Assembly (NCBI GenBank): GCA_947174965.1
Contig: CAMWKY010000033.1
Coordinates: forward strand, 1 to 12,053
Length of the DNA stretch: 12,053 bases
Source: an uncultured Ruminococcus sp.
Lineage (GTDB): Bacteria; Bacillota; Clostridia; Oscillospirales; Ruminococcaceae
Direction: 5' to 3'
Part shown: piece after piece, positions 1-6,593 of the stretch
Numbering within the stretch: position 1 is the stretch's first letter
How the letters are laid out: each line of letters begins with the position of its first letter
The notes under the pieces: model-generated
Told to the model about the DNA's origin: nothing
Seen by the model: only the letters and a program-made list of their open reading frames with translations
The model's database searches: none
Position numbers and translations under genes: made by a program

Positions 1-19
1 GCTTTCTTATATAAAAAAA

Positions 20-1465
20 TCATAATTCATAATTCAATTGTTTTTTACTTGAAAATTCACGTCTCATAAGACAAAGGTCGAACACATCAATTTTGCCGTC
101 TTTACAGAAATCACCTGCTTTCCAGTCAGTCAGACTGCCTTTGCAGAGTAACCACTCGTGCATCATGACAATATCAGTGATATTGAATACACCATCAGCA
201 TTTACATCTCCCATGAGAGTACTTTTTGTTTCGGGGAGAATCCAACCGCCGTCATCAACAATCAGACAGAGCATTTTTATAGTATCGCCATAATACACAT
301 CATCACCATAGTTCAGAACTACATCACGGATATTATCATGCCATTGAGTATTATTACCACAGGCTGACGAAATAAGCAAAGGTGCAACAAAGCAGAGGTC
401 GTTGTAATCTTCAATTGCTGTGCCTGTCGGAGTGTAACCAGCCTTTATCTCCCACGGGTCGCCGTTTGTTGTATTCATCATAAATGTGTTAATAGCATCT
501 GCAAAAGCAAGCGCATCTTTATTGCCGTTTATGATATAGTCCATGCTTATTCGCCACGGAGTTCGGCAACTGTTATAGTAGTAGTCTCCGTCGTTTTCAC
601 TTTCAAGAAAATCAGCAGGAGCAGGAATATATTTCCCGTCTGCATCACGGATTACAAAATCCGGCAGAATACCTGTACCATACTCTTTCACAATGCCATT
701 TATAATTCCGTATGTAGTATCATAGACTTTCAGCCAGTTGTCGTCACCTGTCACATCAGCGAAAACAGGCAGATACTGGACGATAAAATCTGAACATCTT
801 GTAGCAGAATAATAGTTATCCGATTTATCACACTCTGAAACCCAGTCGCCGAGAGTAAGTGTCCAGTATTCGTGGTTTACGTCGTATTTCATAATGTCAT
901 TGATGACTGAAACAGCTTCTGAACGATAGTCAATTTCGCCGTCACTGCCCCATATAGAATCCGCCATAAGAAGTGAATATGCAATATCCATGTCGCCGTC
1001 TGTTGCAGAATCGCATGAACCACCTGTCATGCTTCCTTCTTCTGCTCCGTCAATCAGGGCTGAACCGTTATCGCACTGTTGCCATGACATCAGATTTGCA
1101 CCGATGTCACTGTTATGCGTCTTGAAATAACGGAACATTCCGTCAAAATACGACTTTGCATTTTCATCATATTCAGCCATACTTGCCATTATAAGCATAC
1201 CATAGCCGTGAGCTTCTGAAACAGTTACGGGTACAGACTGATTGCCACCATTATATTTTTCCTCACTGTAGTAAACATAATATTGTACCTCATCAGTAAC
1301 ATAATTATCCTGTACAATATATTTTTCTTTCCACTGATTATAAAAGCTGATTGTATCATCTGTTAACTGAATATCAGCGGAATTTGCTGTATTTGATACG
1401 CAGAAAACGCACTGCGACATTACAGCTACAGATAAAACAGCAGAAATTTTCCTAATCAATTTCAT
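20..1465 (-). CDS. Secreted GH8 glycoside hydrolase with C-terminal type I dockerin (cellulosomal endoglucanase-like)
   Basis: A 481-residue secreted polysaccharide hydrolase, probably cutting beta-1,4 or mixed-linkage glucan (family 8 also holds xylanases and chitosanases). Residues 1-30 form a signal peptide (KLIRK, hydrophobic core, cleavage near NSA/D). The GH8 domain spans about 31-400: the acid-containing SEAHGYGM (Glu84) and a full match to the family signature ATDGDMDIAYSLLMADSIW (154-172). In the later R-x-PWR block the sequence is YYYNSCRTPWR, with Asn298 where the subfamily using an Asp base has Asp. Residues 419-471 are a dockerin with two Ca-binding repeats, GDVNADG and GDFCKDGKID, so the enzyme should dock onto a cohesin of a cellulosome scaffoldin. 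The start is at 1465, not the upstream ATG at 1513, because AGGAGG lies at 1478-1473 and the -10 box lies downstream of 1513. No other cellulosome gene is in the window. The family is certain; the substrate is not. Confidence 0.95.
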   Translation of the reverse strand: MKLIRKISAVLSVAVMSQCVFCVSNTANSADIQLTDDTISFYNQWKEKYIVQDNYVTDEVQYYVYYSEEKYNGGNQSVPVTVSEAHGYGMLIMASMAEYDENAKSYFDGMFRYFKTHNSDIGANLMSWQQCDNGSALIDGAEEGSMTGGSCDSATDGDMDIAYSLLMADSIWGSDGEIDYRSEAVSVINDIMKYDVNHEYWTLTLGDWVSECDKSDNYYSATRCSDFIVQYLPVFADVTGDDNWLKVYDTTYGIINGIVKEYGTGILPDFVIRDADGKYIPAPADFLESENDGDYYYNSCRTPWRISMDYIINGNKDALAFADAINTFMMNTTNGDPWEIKAGYTPTGTAIEDYNDLCFVAPLLISSACGNNTQWHDNIRDVVLNYGDDVYYGDTIKMLCLIVDDGGWILPETKSTLMGDVNADGVFNITDIVMMHEWLLCKGSLTDWKAGDFCKDGKIDVFDLCLMRREFSSKKQLNYEL

Positions 1466-1498
1466 GAAAAAACCTCCTGAAAAAATTCTGATGCTATT

Positions 1499-1527
1499 AT
1501 TATACCAAATCAATAAGAAAATGTCAA
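1499..1527 (-). promoter_or_regulatory. Sigma-A promoter of the GH8 gene
   Basis: On the minus strand there is TTGACA (1527-1522), a 17-bp spacer and TATAAT (1504-1499), with TG one base before the -10 (extended -10). All twelve consensus bases match. Predicted transcription start is near 1492, giving a leader of about 27 nt to the ATG at 1465. Confidence 0.9.
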
Positions 1528-1593
1528 TATCTTTACAATAAAGTGAATGAAATATTTGTTTTTACAGTTGATAAAGATTGTTGAAAAATGCCC

Positions 1594-1622
1594 TTGACTT
1601 TTTCGGACTATTTTGTTATAAT
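1594..1622 (+). promoter_or_regulatory. Sigma-A promoter of the DUF2798-type gene
   Basis: TTGACT (1594-1599), 17-bp spacer and TATAAT (1617-1622). It points away from the GH8 promoter, the two -35 boxes being 66 bp apart. Transcription should begin near 1629, so a leader of about 85 nt precedes the ATG at 1714. Confidence 0.85.
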
Positions 1623-1653
1623 TTGTATAGTAAAAATTCAGTGCGTATAACGG

Positions 1654-1690
1654 TTCAGCATGAAATATAAGTCTCATGCTGAATTTTTTT
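1654..1690 (+). terminator. Intrinsic terminator inside the leader (candidate attenuator)
   Basis: A perfect 10-bp stem, TTCAGCATGA (1654-1663) with TCATGCTGAA (1674-1683), a 10-nt loop, then seven T (1684-1690). It begins only about 25 nt after the predicted transcription start and ends 6 nt before the ribosome binding site of the next gene. No second promoter fits between it and the gene, so expression needs read-through. The leader segment AAAAATTCAG (1632-1641) is complementary to CTGAATTTTT (1679-1688), the 3' arm plus the T-tract, so an alternative fold that disrupts the terminator can be drawn. Confidence 0.75.
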
Positions 1691-1713
1691 GCGCCAAAAA
1701 GGAGTTATTTTTT

Positions 1714-2262
1714 ATGCCACAAAATTTATTTCAGAAGATGATGTATGCTTTCATTACTGTTGTTATAACAGTTCATGCGTTTGTGTTCTATAGTCTTTAC
1801 GTTGTGAACGGAAGCACATTTTTACAGCTACAGCCTGATGCAAGCGGTGTGCTTGATGCTATCGGAAAAATCGGGGGAGTGTATATGTGCGGAAGATTTT
1901 GTCCGATATGGGCAGTTGTTCTGCTTGAGTTCATTCTTGCATATACTCTTGAATGTGTTGTCGGAAGTCCGCTTTCTTTTAAAATTGCCTGTAAAATTTT
2001 TAATCCGCAGAAAGACCACCATGTATTATTTGAAACAGCCATAATATGTGCAACTGTTTTTATTATGTGTCCTGCCATGAGTTTTATTGCATCTTTTCTC
2101 TATTATCCTTATTATGAGGGATTCAATATATTTACACTTCTTGCTGAATGGCTGAAACTTATATGTTATAATCTGCCGTTTGCGTTGTTTTCACAGATAT
2201 TTTTCATACAGCCTTTGGTACGCAGAATATTCGGATTTTGTTTCCGTAAAAAAATTAGCTGA
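1714..2262 (+). CDS. DUF2798-like four-helix membrane protein
   Basis: A 182-residue integral membrane protein. It begins MPQNLFQKMMYAFITVV and has hydrophobic helices at about 10-30, 64-84, 107-130 and 146-168. The halves look like a tandem duplication: each pairs a helix with a Pro-rich stretch ending in a basic/aromatic segment (NPQKD at 97-101; QPLVRRIFGF at 166-175). This pattern, with MCPAMSF and LPFALFSQIFF, is what I recall of DUF2798 proteins of Gram-positive bacteria; function is unknown and a transport or sensing role would be a guess. The start at 1714 is chosen because AAAAAGGAG ends 9 nt upstream. An in-frame ATG at 1660 would add 18 residues but lies inside the leader hairpin and has only a weak ribosome site. 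The gene is monocistronic and probably attenuated. Confidence 0.75.
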   Translation: MPQNLFQKMMYAFITVVITVHAFVFYSLYVVNGSTFLQLQPDASGVLDAIGKIGGVYMCGRFCPIWAVVLLEFILAYTLECVVGSPLSFKIACKIFNPQKDHHVLFETAIICATVFIMCPAMSFIASFLYYPYYEGFNIFTLLAEWLKLICYNLPFALFSQIFFIQPLVRRIFGFCFRKKIS

Positions 2263-2279
2263 AATCACTATATTTTTTT
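2248..2279 (+). terminator. Weak AT-rich terminator after the DUF2798-like gene
   Basis: A7-T-TAG (2248-2258) can pair with CTA-T-A-T7 (2268-2279) around the stop codon with one bulge, ending in seven T. There are few G:C pairs, so it may be inefficient. The next gene has its own promoter 11 bp further on. Confidence 0.35.
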
Positions 2280-2289
2280 AAAAAAGACC

Positions 2290-2318
2290 TTGACATTATT
2301 ATCAAAATGTGATATAAT
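2290..2318 (+). promoter_or_regulatory. Sigma-A promoter of the Pro/Gln-rich protein gene
   Basis: TTGACA (2290-2295), 17-bp spacer and TATAAT (2313-2318), with TGA before the -10 (extended -10). Predicted start is near 2325, leaving a leader of about 53 nt before the ATG at 2378. Confidence 0.9.
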
Positions 2319-2325
2319 AATTATG

Positions 2326-2347
2326 AATTAATTTCAAATAATTAATT
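2326..2347 (+). repeat. Paired AATTAATT palindromes at the transcription start
   Basis: Two identical 8-bp palindromes, AATTAATT, at 2326-2333 and 2340-2347, 14 bp centre to centre, sit at the predicted transcription start. They could be an operator or fold as a weak hairpin. In DNA this AT-rich the pattern may also be chance. Confidence 0.3.
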
Positions 2348-2377
2348 GATAATTTTAAAATAGCGTGGTGTATTATA

Positions 2378-3493
2378 ATGTCTATCAGTTCACTTTACGA
2401 TACCGCAAAGCAGTATGCGGATAAAATTATGCTTGAACAGCCAAGCTTCTTTTCAGGAAGTGGCGGTTCTCTTACTTTGATTTCTACCGAAAACGAAGAT
2501 ATTATTTTTGGTATAACAAGCATAAGAGTTTCAGACGGCAGAATTATAACAGTTCCGTCTGAATATAATGCAATTGCTTCTATGGTTGTCGAAAAAAAGA
2601 AAAATGCTGTTGAAATGGTTACAATTTCTTTTTATGATTACAGCGTAACTCTCCCTAATGCTTATTGTCTGAATCTTCTTTTACATTCAGGTGCATCAGG
2701 TGGAAACTGTCAGATTGCAAAATCTCTTGACGAAAGTATTTCTGCATCTGACCTTAAAGCACAGTATATCGCAGAGCAGTCGGAAACAGACGAAAATGAA
2801 GTTCCGTCTGAATTTATGGACGGTTTTGACTTCGGCGAGGGAAATCCGTTCAATGATGTTGTATTTGATGAAGATGAAGCTGAATCAGTTCAGGATAATA
2901 CAATTGAATCTGTAGAAGATGAAACAGGTGTTTACCATGAAGATACTGCTGAATCTGAACAGCCACAGCCTGCACCGTATACACAGCAACCGCAGAATCC
3001 ATTCCCACAACAGCCGTTTCCACAACAGTCGTTCCCGCAACAGCCATTTCCACAGCAACCTTACGGCTATCCGCAACAGCCTTATGGTTATCCGCAACAG
3101 CCTTACGGTTATCCACAACAGCCTTATGGTTATCCTCAACAGATGTACGGGGGCTATCCTCAACAGATGTATGGCGGTTATCCTCAACAGATGTACGGTC
3201 AACAGCCTAACCAGAGTATATATATTGACAATGCAAATCAATATAATGCAAATCAGCAAGGCTCTGTACAGCTTCCGGACGGTGAAACATCAAAATATGA
3301 TTCTGAAAATCTTATGAAGAAACGACTTGCAAATATAATGGAAAACAAAGGTAAATCAGAGCCAGCTCCTGATGAATCCGCACAGCAGGCACCACCTCCG
3401 CCTGCAAAGCCAAAAACAAAAGAGGAATTACTTAAAGAAATGGAACAGAATAAGAAGTCGGCAAGAGGCGGATTATTCGGTAAAAAACAATAA
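2378..3493 (+). CDS. Protein with deaminase-like N-domain, Pro/Gln/Tyr repeat and basic tail
   Basis: 371 residues, no signal peptide or membrane helix, so probably cytoplasmic. Residues 1-130 are a compact alpha/beta domain. IIFGITS...ITVPSEYNAI (42-66) and TLPNAYCLNLL (91-101) follow the order and spacing of cytidine deaminase motifs (CAExNA, then PCxxC), but only Glu62, Pro93 and Cys97 remain. It is thus at best a degenerate, probably non-catalytic relative; this is my alignment by eye. Residues 131-196 are acidic (Asp/Glu-rich). Residues 208-276 are repeats: four of five residues (P/S-F-P-Q-Q), four PYGYPQQ and two to three MYGGYPQQ. The tail (305-371) has a predicted helix, a Pro-rich stretch (PPPPAKPK), a second charged helix and a Gly/Lys end, GLFGKKQ. 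The ribosome site GTGGTG (2365-2370) is weak. Its own promoter and terminator make it monocistronic. Function unknown. Confidence 0.85.
   Translation: MSISSLYDTAKQYADKIMLEQPSFFSGSGGSLTLISTENEDIIFGITSIRVSDGRIITVPSEYNAIASMVVEKKKNAVEMVTISFYDYSVTLPNAYCLNLLLHSGASGGNCQIAKSLDESISASDLKAQYIAEQSETDENEVPSEFMDGFDFGEGNPFNDVVFDEDEAESVQDNTIESVEDETGVYHEDTAESEQPQPAPYTQQPQNPFPQQPFPQQSFPQQPFPQQPYGYPQQPYGYPQQPYGYPQQPYGYPQQMYGGYPQQMYGGYPQQMYGQQPNQSIYIDNANQYNANQQGSVQLPDGETSKYDSENLMKKRLANIMENKGKSEPAPDESAQQAPPPPAKPKTKEELLKEMEQNKKSARGGLFGKKQ
2999..3202 (+). repeat. In-frame tandem repeats coding for PFPQQ, PYGYPQQ and MYGGYPQQ
   Basis: Coding minisatellite: four 15-bp units (residues 208-227), four 21-bp units (228-255) and 24-bp units (256-276, the last truncated). 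Third positions differ between units while the amino acids stay the same, so the peptide is under selection rather than being a fresh duplication. The region is rich in Gln, Pro, Tyr and Gly and should be disordered. Confidence 0.9.
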
Positions 3494-3504
3494 AAATCAT
3501 AAGC

Positions 3505-3541
3505 CCTGTAGTGCTTTATCGGCATTGCAGGACTTTTTTTA
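3505..3541 (+). terminator. Intrinsic terminator after the Pro/Gln-rich protein gene
   Basis: A 10-bp stem, CCTGTAGTGC (3505-3514) with GCATTGCAGG (3522-3531), two G:U pairs, a 7-nt loop and seven T from 3534, with a second T-run after it. It isolates the upstream gene from the sigma factor gene. Confidence 0.9.
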
Positions 3542-3611
3542 TTTTTTTACTTAGAGTTTTCCGCATATGTTACGACTAATAAGTGAAAAACAAGGAAAGG
3601 AGGAGTATTTT

Positions 3612-4166
3612 ATGGGTGACGGTGCAAGTAGCTACCGCCGTTTCCTGAGTGGTGACGATTATGCAATCGGTGAGATTATAGACGAATACAAGGACGGACT
3701 TATATTATATGTGAGTACAATATCTGGTAATTTCAGTATCGCAGAGGAAATTGTTGAGGAAACATTTGTACGTATCGCTATAAAACAGCCTGCTTTTTCG
3801 GGAAAAAGTTCATTTAAAACATGGCTTTATTCCATTGCAAAATATACCGCTGTTGACTATATGCGGAAACACAAGCCGTTCAGCTTTGTTTCATTTCAGG
3901 ACTGCACAGAAACTTCTGATATGACTGACATTGAAAATCAGCTTATAAAGTGTGAGCAGAAAAAAATGCTCCATAGGGCTATGGGTACACTGAAACGTGA
4001 CTACAGGCAGGTGTTGCACTTATCTTTTTTTGAGGATATGAATAACAGTGATATTGCTGATATTATGGGCAAAAGCAACAGGCAGGTTGAAAATCTTATC
4101 TACAATGCAAAAAAGTCACTAAAGGCAAAACTTGAAAAGGAGGGGTTTAGATATGATGAGTTCTGA
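3612..4166 (+). CDS. ECF-type RNA polymerase sigma factor
   Basis: 184 residues, normal ECF length, with only regions 2 and 4. Region 2 (about 12-88) shows AEEIVEETFVRI and FKTWLYSIAKYTAVDYMRK, which bind core polymerase and the -10 element. Region 4 (about 116-174) shows LKRDYRQVLHLSFFEDMNNSDIA followed by the helix-turn-helix MGKSNRQVENLIYNAKKSLK, which reads the -35. The start at 3612 is chosen for AAAGGAGGAG (3596-3605); an ATG at 3567 would add 15 residues but has no clear ribosome site. The 3' end overlaps the next gene by 14 nt, the usual layout of a sigma factor and its membrane regulator. No sigma-A promoter is visible between the upstream terminator and the gene, which suggests autoregulation. 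Confidence 0.93.
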   Translation: MGDGASSYRRFLSGDDYAIGEIIDEYKDGLILYVSTISGNFSIAEEIVEETFVRIAIKQPAFSGKSSFKTWLYSIAKYTAVDYMRKHKPFSFVSFQDCTETSDMTDIENQLIKCEQKKMLHRAMGTLKRDYRQVLHLSFFEDMNNSDIADIMGKSNRQVENLIYNAKKSLKAKLEKEGFRYDEF

Positions 4167-5385
4167 TGAGATGACGGAGCGTGTCATAAATAAGCTTAAC
4201 GAACACAGAAAAAAAGTCAGCAGACGCAATGAAATTGTAAGAAAAATTACATTCGGTATTGTTGACAATGAAAAAAAGAAAGGTATGGGATATATGAACA
4301 CAAAATCAGGAATTTTAGCATTGACGGCTTCAATGGCATTGATAATAACAGCAACAGTGTCTGTTTTTTCGCTTAATATGGGTAAAAATATTACTCCCGA
4401 ACATACAGAAATGACAGACATTCCGACAACTGATGAATCTACAGAAGAAATGACAGACATTCCGACAACTGATGAATCTACAGAAAAAATGACAGACATT
4501 CCGACAACTGATGAATCTACAGAAGAAATGACAGACGTTTCCACAACAGAAGAATTTACAGAAGAAACAAGCGTTCCGACAGAAGATGAAGTTACACAGC
4601 AGTTCAGAGAACTTGAACTTCACGAAGATTCAAAGCGTGTATATGATACTTTTGATGAAGTTCATGAAATAATTCAGAAAGCACAACAGGAATACGAAAC
4701 AAACGGCGCATGGCTTATTGACAGAGAAAAATATATGCCGTATTTTTCAGACAGTGAGATGATTAATTCTCTTGAATCAAAAAGCTATATCTATCACATG
4801 ATGCTGAACAGCGTAGACTATTTCAACACAGCAAAAGGCACAATGATTTATGAGGGTATGGGAATTGAGTTTCAGACGAATATTGCAGAGAAATACGCAT
4901 ATGAAAAAGAAAATAACTGTTATTCATATTACTATTATGATGAAAAATTGTATCATGTCAGCGACGATAACCGCACATACTATATTTCATTTGGCGGACA
5001 AAAAAGTGGTTTCAGCATGAGCAATAACGACCGATTGGTTACAGCATCAGATGATGGTTATGATGTTGCAATACAGCGCCATGATATGACAAATCTTGTA
5101 ATAGCAGGAAATTCATGTCTTTTACCGCAGAGCATGGCAATGTCAAGACTTTCAATGTTTGATGCGTGGGATATTGTTTCAACAGAAAATATTCTTGGAT
5201 TTGATTGTGCTGTAATTGAGGGAACTCATGCAGACAACAGCTTCAGAATGTGGATTGATATTGCTCACGGAATACTTATGAAGTATGCAGAAAATGATGA
5301 GGTGAAGATTGAAACAACATCTCTTGAACTTGACGGAGAAGTTGAAAAAAAGGTATTTGATGCCACTGGTTATACAGAGAAGTAA
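4153..5385 (+). CDS. Single-pass membrane protein, putative anti-sigma factor/sensor with repeat stalk
   Basis: 410 residues. Residues 1-50 are a charged, helical cytoplasmic part that could hold the sigma factor; no zinc HxxxCxxC anti-sigma motif is present. One membrane helix lies at about 52-76. Residues 87-138 are four 13-residue Thr/Asp/Glu repeats (MTDIPTTDESTEE), probably an extended wall-spanning stalk. Residues 150-410 are an extracellular domain with Tyr-rich strands and a C-terminal segment (WDIVSTENILGFDCAVIEGT, then MWIDIAHGILMKYAE) that recalls RseB/LolA-like beta domains seen in regulators of ECF sigma factors. The start at 4153 is fixed by AAAAGGAGGGG 9 nt upstream; an ATG at 4132 would fall before that site. 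Overlap with the sigma gene implies coupled translation. The anti-sigma role is inferred from position and topology. Confidence 0.8.
   Translation: MMSSDEMTERVINKLNEHRKKVSRRNEIVRKITFGIVDNEKKKGMGYMNTKSGILALTASMALIITATVSVFSLNMGKNITPEHTEMTDIPTTDESTEEMTDIPTTDESTEKMTDIPTTDESTEEMTDVSTTEEFTEETSVPTEDEVTQQFRELELHEDSKRVYDTFDEVHEIIQKAQQEYETNGAWLIDREKYMPYFSDSEMINSLESKSYIYHMMLNSVDYFNTAKGTMIYEGMGIEFQTNIAEKYAYEKENNCYSYYYYDEKLYHVSDDNRTYYISFGGQKSGFSMSNNDRLVTASDDGYDVAIQRHDMTNLVIAGNSCLLPQSMAMSRLSMFDAWDIVSTENILGFDCAVIEGTHADNSFRMWIDIAHGILMKYAENDEVKIETTSLELDGEVEKKVFDATGYTEK
4411..4566 (+). repeat. Four 39-bp tandem repeats coding for the stalk
   Basis: Units start at 4411, 4450, 4489 and 4528. The first three are nearly identical at the DNA level (one G/A change in the second); the fourth has diverged (MTDVSTTEEFTEE). 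Such near-identity suggests recent duplication and possible copy-number variation between strains, always in frame. Confidence 0.92.
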
Positions 5386-5394
5386 AAAAATAAA

Positions 5395-5429
5395 GGCTGT
5401 GCGGATTTTGTCTGCACAGTCTTTTTTTT
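5395..5429. terminator. Bidirectional terminator between convergent genes
   Basis: An 11-bp stem, GGCTGTGCGGA (5395-5405) with TCTGCACAGTC (5411-5421), two G:U pairs and a 5-nt loop. Eight T follow on the plus strand (5422-5429) and an A-rich run precedes it (5384-5394), so it can end transcription from both sides. Confidence 0.9.
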
Positions 5430-5430
5430 A

Positions 5431-6354
5431 TCAAAGATACTTATTCTGATTAAGAAAACATATTCTGCCTCTGCCGGTCATTTTTGCGTTGGTTACTGCA
5501 ATATCGGTATTTCTTAGAATTTCATTTGAATTTTTACCAGCCGCCGGATATTCCGTAACACCAAAACTCATTGTAAGCTGAATAGGTGTATCATTTACGA
5601 CAATAGGTGCAAATAAAGTCATGCGGAGTTTGTCAACATATTCTTCAATATCCATATCATCAGGAGTATTTTTTATAATCATTGCAAATTCTTCTTCACC
5701 GAATTTAGCAATAAATCCTGCCTGACCGCAATAACTGCGAAGTCTGTCGGCATATGTACTGATGACAATATCACCCGTATTATGACCATAAGCATCAATA
5801 ATTCTCTTGAAATCGTCTATATCAGCTATTACAACATTGAAATAGGAACTTGAATCATTTCCAATCATTTCGTCAATCTGTTCAACAAAAAGCTGTCTGT
5901 TTGCAAGACCTGTCAGAATATCATAATAAGCAAGATATATGAGCTTTTCATCTTTTTCACGGATTATTCTGTTTGTTTCTGTAAGTTCCTTGTTTTTTTC
6001 AAGGAGTTCATTGCTTGTTGTAGTAATTTTTTGTGAATATGAATAGATAATACAGCAGATAATTATTGTAATAAGAGGTGAAATAACACCGGGAGTTGCG
6101 CTAATATCTTTAGACATTATTACTCTCATAACATTTGAAACTGAATAAAGTATGTTAAGCGAAAGAGATGTTATAAGTCCTTTTTTTCCTAAGAACACAG
6201 TCAGCAGAACAGCTATAAGTACCTGTCCTTGCATAAGAGCTCCCTTTAATCCGCTTTGCGTTAACTTTGCCTGAAGAATATATGCTACTACAAATAATAT
6301 ACAGCCAAAGACAATAAAAATAGTTTCTTTAAGTTTGCTTTTATTTTCGTTCAT
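5431..6354 (-). CDS. Four-helix membrane protein with a degenerate GGDEF domain
   Basis: 307 residues. Hydrophobic helices lie at about 11-29, 42-57, 60-79 and 88-107, followed by a charged coiled-coil-like linker (110-138) and a GGDEF domain (139-300). Intact elements: DILTGLANR (145-153), DIDDFK (178-183), YGHNTGD and SFGVTEYP. The signature that should be GG(D/E)EF reads GEEEF (219-223), and the Asn of FKxxND, which contacts the guanine base in active cyclases, is Ile186. There is no RxxD inhibitory site ahead of the signature. Activity as a diguanylate cyclase is therefore doubtful; it may bind a nucleotide as a sensor or have changed specificity. The start at 6354 is chosen for AAAGGAG (6368-6362); an ATG at 6387 lacks a ribosome site. 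The gene has its own promoter and is divergent from the kinase operon. Confidence 0.9.
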   Translation of the reverse strand: MNENKSKLKETIFIVFGCILFVVAYILQAKLTQSGLKGALMQGQVLIAVLLTVFLGKKGLITSLSLNILYSVSNVMRVIMSKDISATPGVISPLITIIICCIIYSYSQKITTTSNELLEKNKELTETNRIIREKDEKLIYLAYYDILTGLANRQLFVEQIDEMIGNDSSSYFNVVIADIDDFKRIIDAYGHNTGDIVISTYADRLRSYCGQAGFIAKFGEEEFAMIIKNTPDDMDIEEYVDKLRMTLFAPIVVNDTPIQLTMSFGVTEYPAAGKNSNEILRNTDIAVTNAKMTGRGRICFLNQNKYL

Positions 6355-6420
6355 GCTTTTTCTCCTTTCTTTATAAATTTTGTACAATATATGTTAAGCA
6401 TAAATAAAAGTACTGTATTA

Positions 6421-6449
6421 ATTATACTATATATGTATCAGTTTGTCAA
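6421..6449 (-). promoter_or_regulatory. Sigma-A promoter of the GGDEF gene
   Basis: Minus strand TTGACA (6449-6444), 17-bp spacer, TATAAT (6426-6421): all twelve consensus bases match. The leader to the ATG at 6354 is about 60 nt. The stretch between this promoter and the kinase promoter (6450-6564) is AT-rich and holds nothing else I can support. Confidence 0.88.
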
Positions 6450-6564
6450 GAGGAATAGGAAAAACAGTTTATTTTTTTGCTGATTTGTATAAGATGCACA
6501 ATATATTTTGAAAAAACATTAATATTTTTTATTATAATTTTCTTTTTTATTGTGTGTAGACTTA

Positions 6565-6593
6565 TTGCAATATTATACATTTTGTGATATAAT
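6565..6593 (+). promoter_or_regulatory. Promoter of the kinase-vWA operon
   Basis: TTGCAA (6565-6570, 4 of 6 consensus bases), 17-bp spacer and TATAAT (6588-6593) with TGA before it (extended -10). The poor -35 is offset by the extended -10. A weaker candidate (TTGAAA at 6508, TATAAT at 6533) has a 19-bp spacer. Predicted start is near 6600, giving a leader of about 45 nt. Confidence 0.75.

Noticed and set aside
1466..1513. Upstream ATG at 1513 as start of the GH8 protein
   Set aside because: It lies upstream of the predicted transcription start and would place extra residues before a clear signal peptide; the ATG at 1465 has AGGAGG at the right distance.
1629..1690. A known riboswitch class in the leader of the DUF2798-like gene
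   Set aside because: Only about 25 nt lie between the predicted start and the terminator, and no motif of a known small aptamer such as preQ1 could be matched.
2850..3317. Several long open frames on both strands across the Pro/Gln repeat
   Set aside because: They are side effects of a stop-poor, low-complexity repeat; their products are runs of Leu/Arg/Ile or His/Asn/Ser with no start site or ribosome site, and the plus-strand frame of the 371-residue protein explains the region.
4411..4566. CRISPR-like appearance of 39-bp repeats
   Set aside because: The units are contiguous with no spacers, lie in frame in a coding sequence, and no cas gene is nearby.
4119..4623. Minus-strand open frames opposite the stalk repeats
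   Set aside because: Their internal repeats mirror the 39-bp units of the plus-strand gene, and they overlap the well-supported sigma and membrane protein genes.
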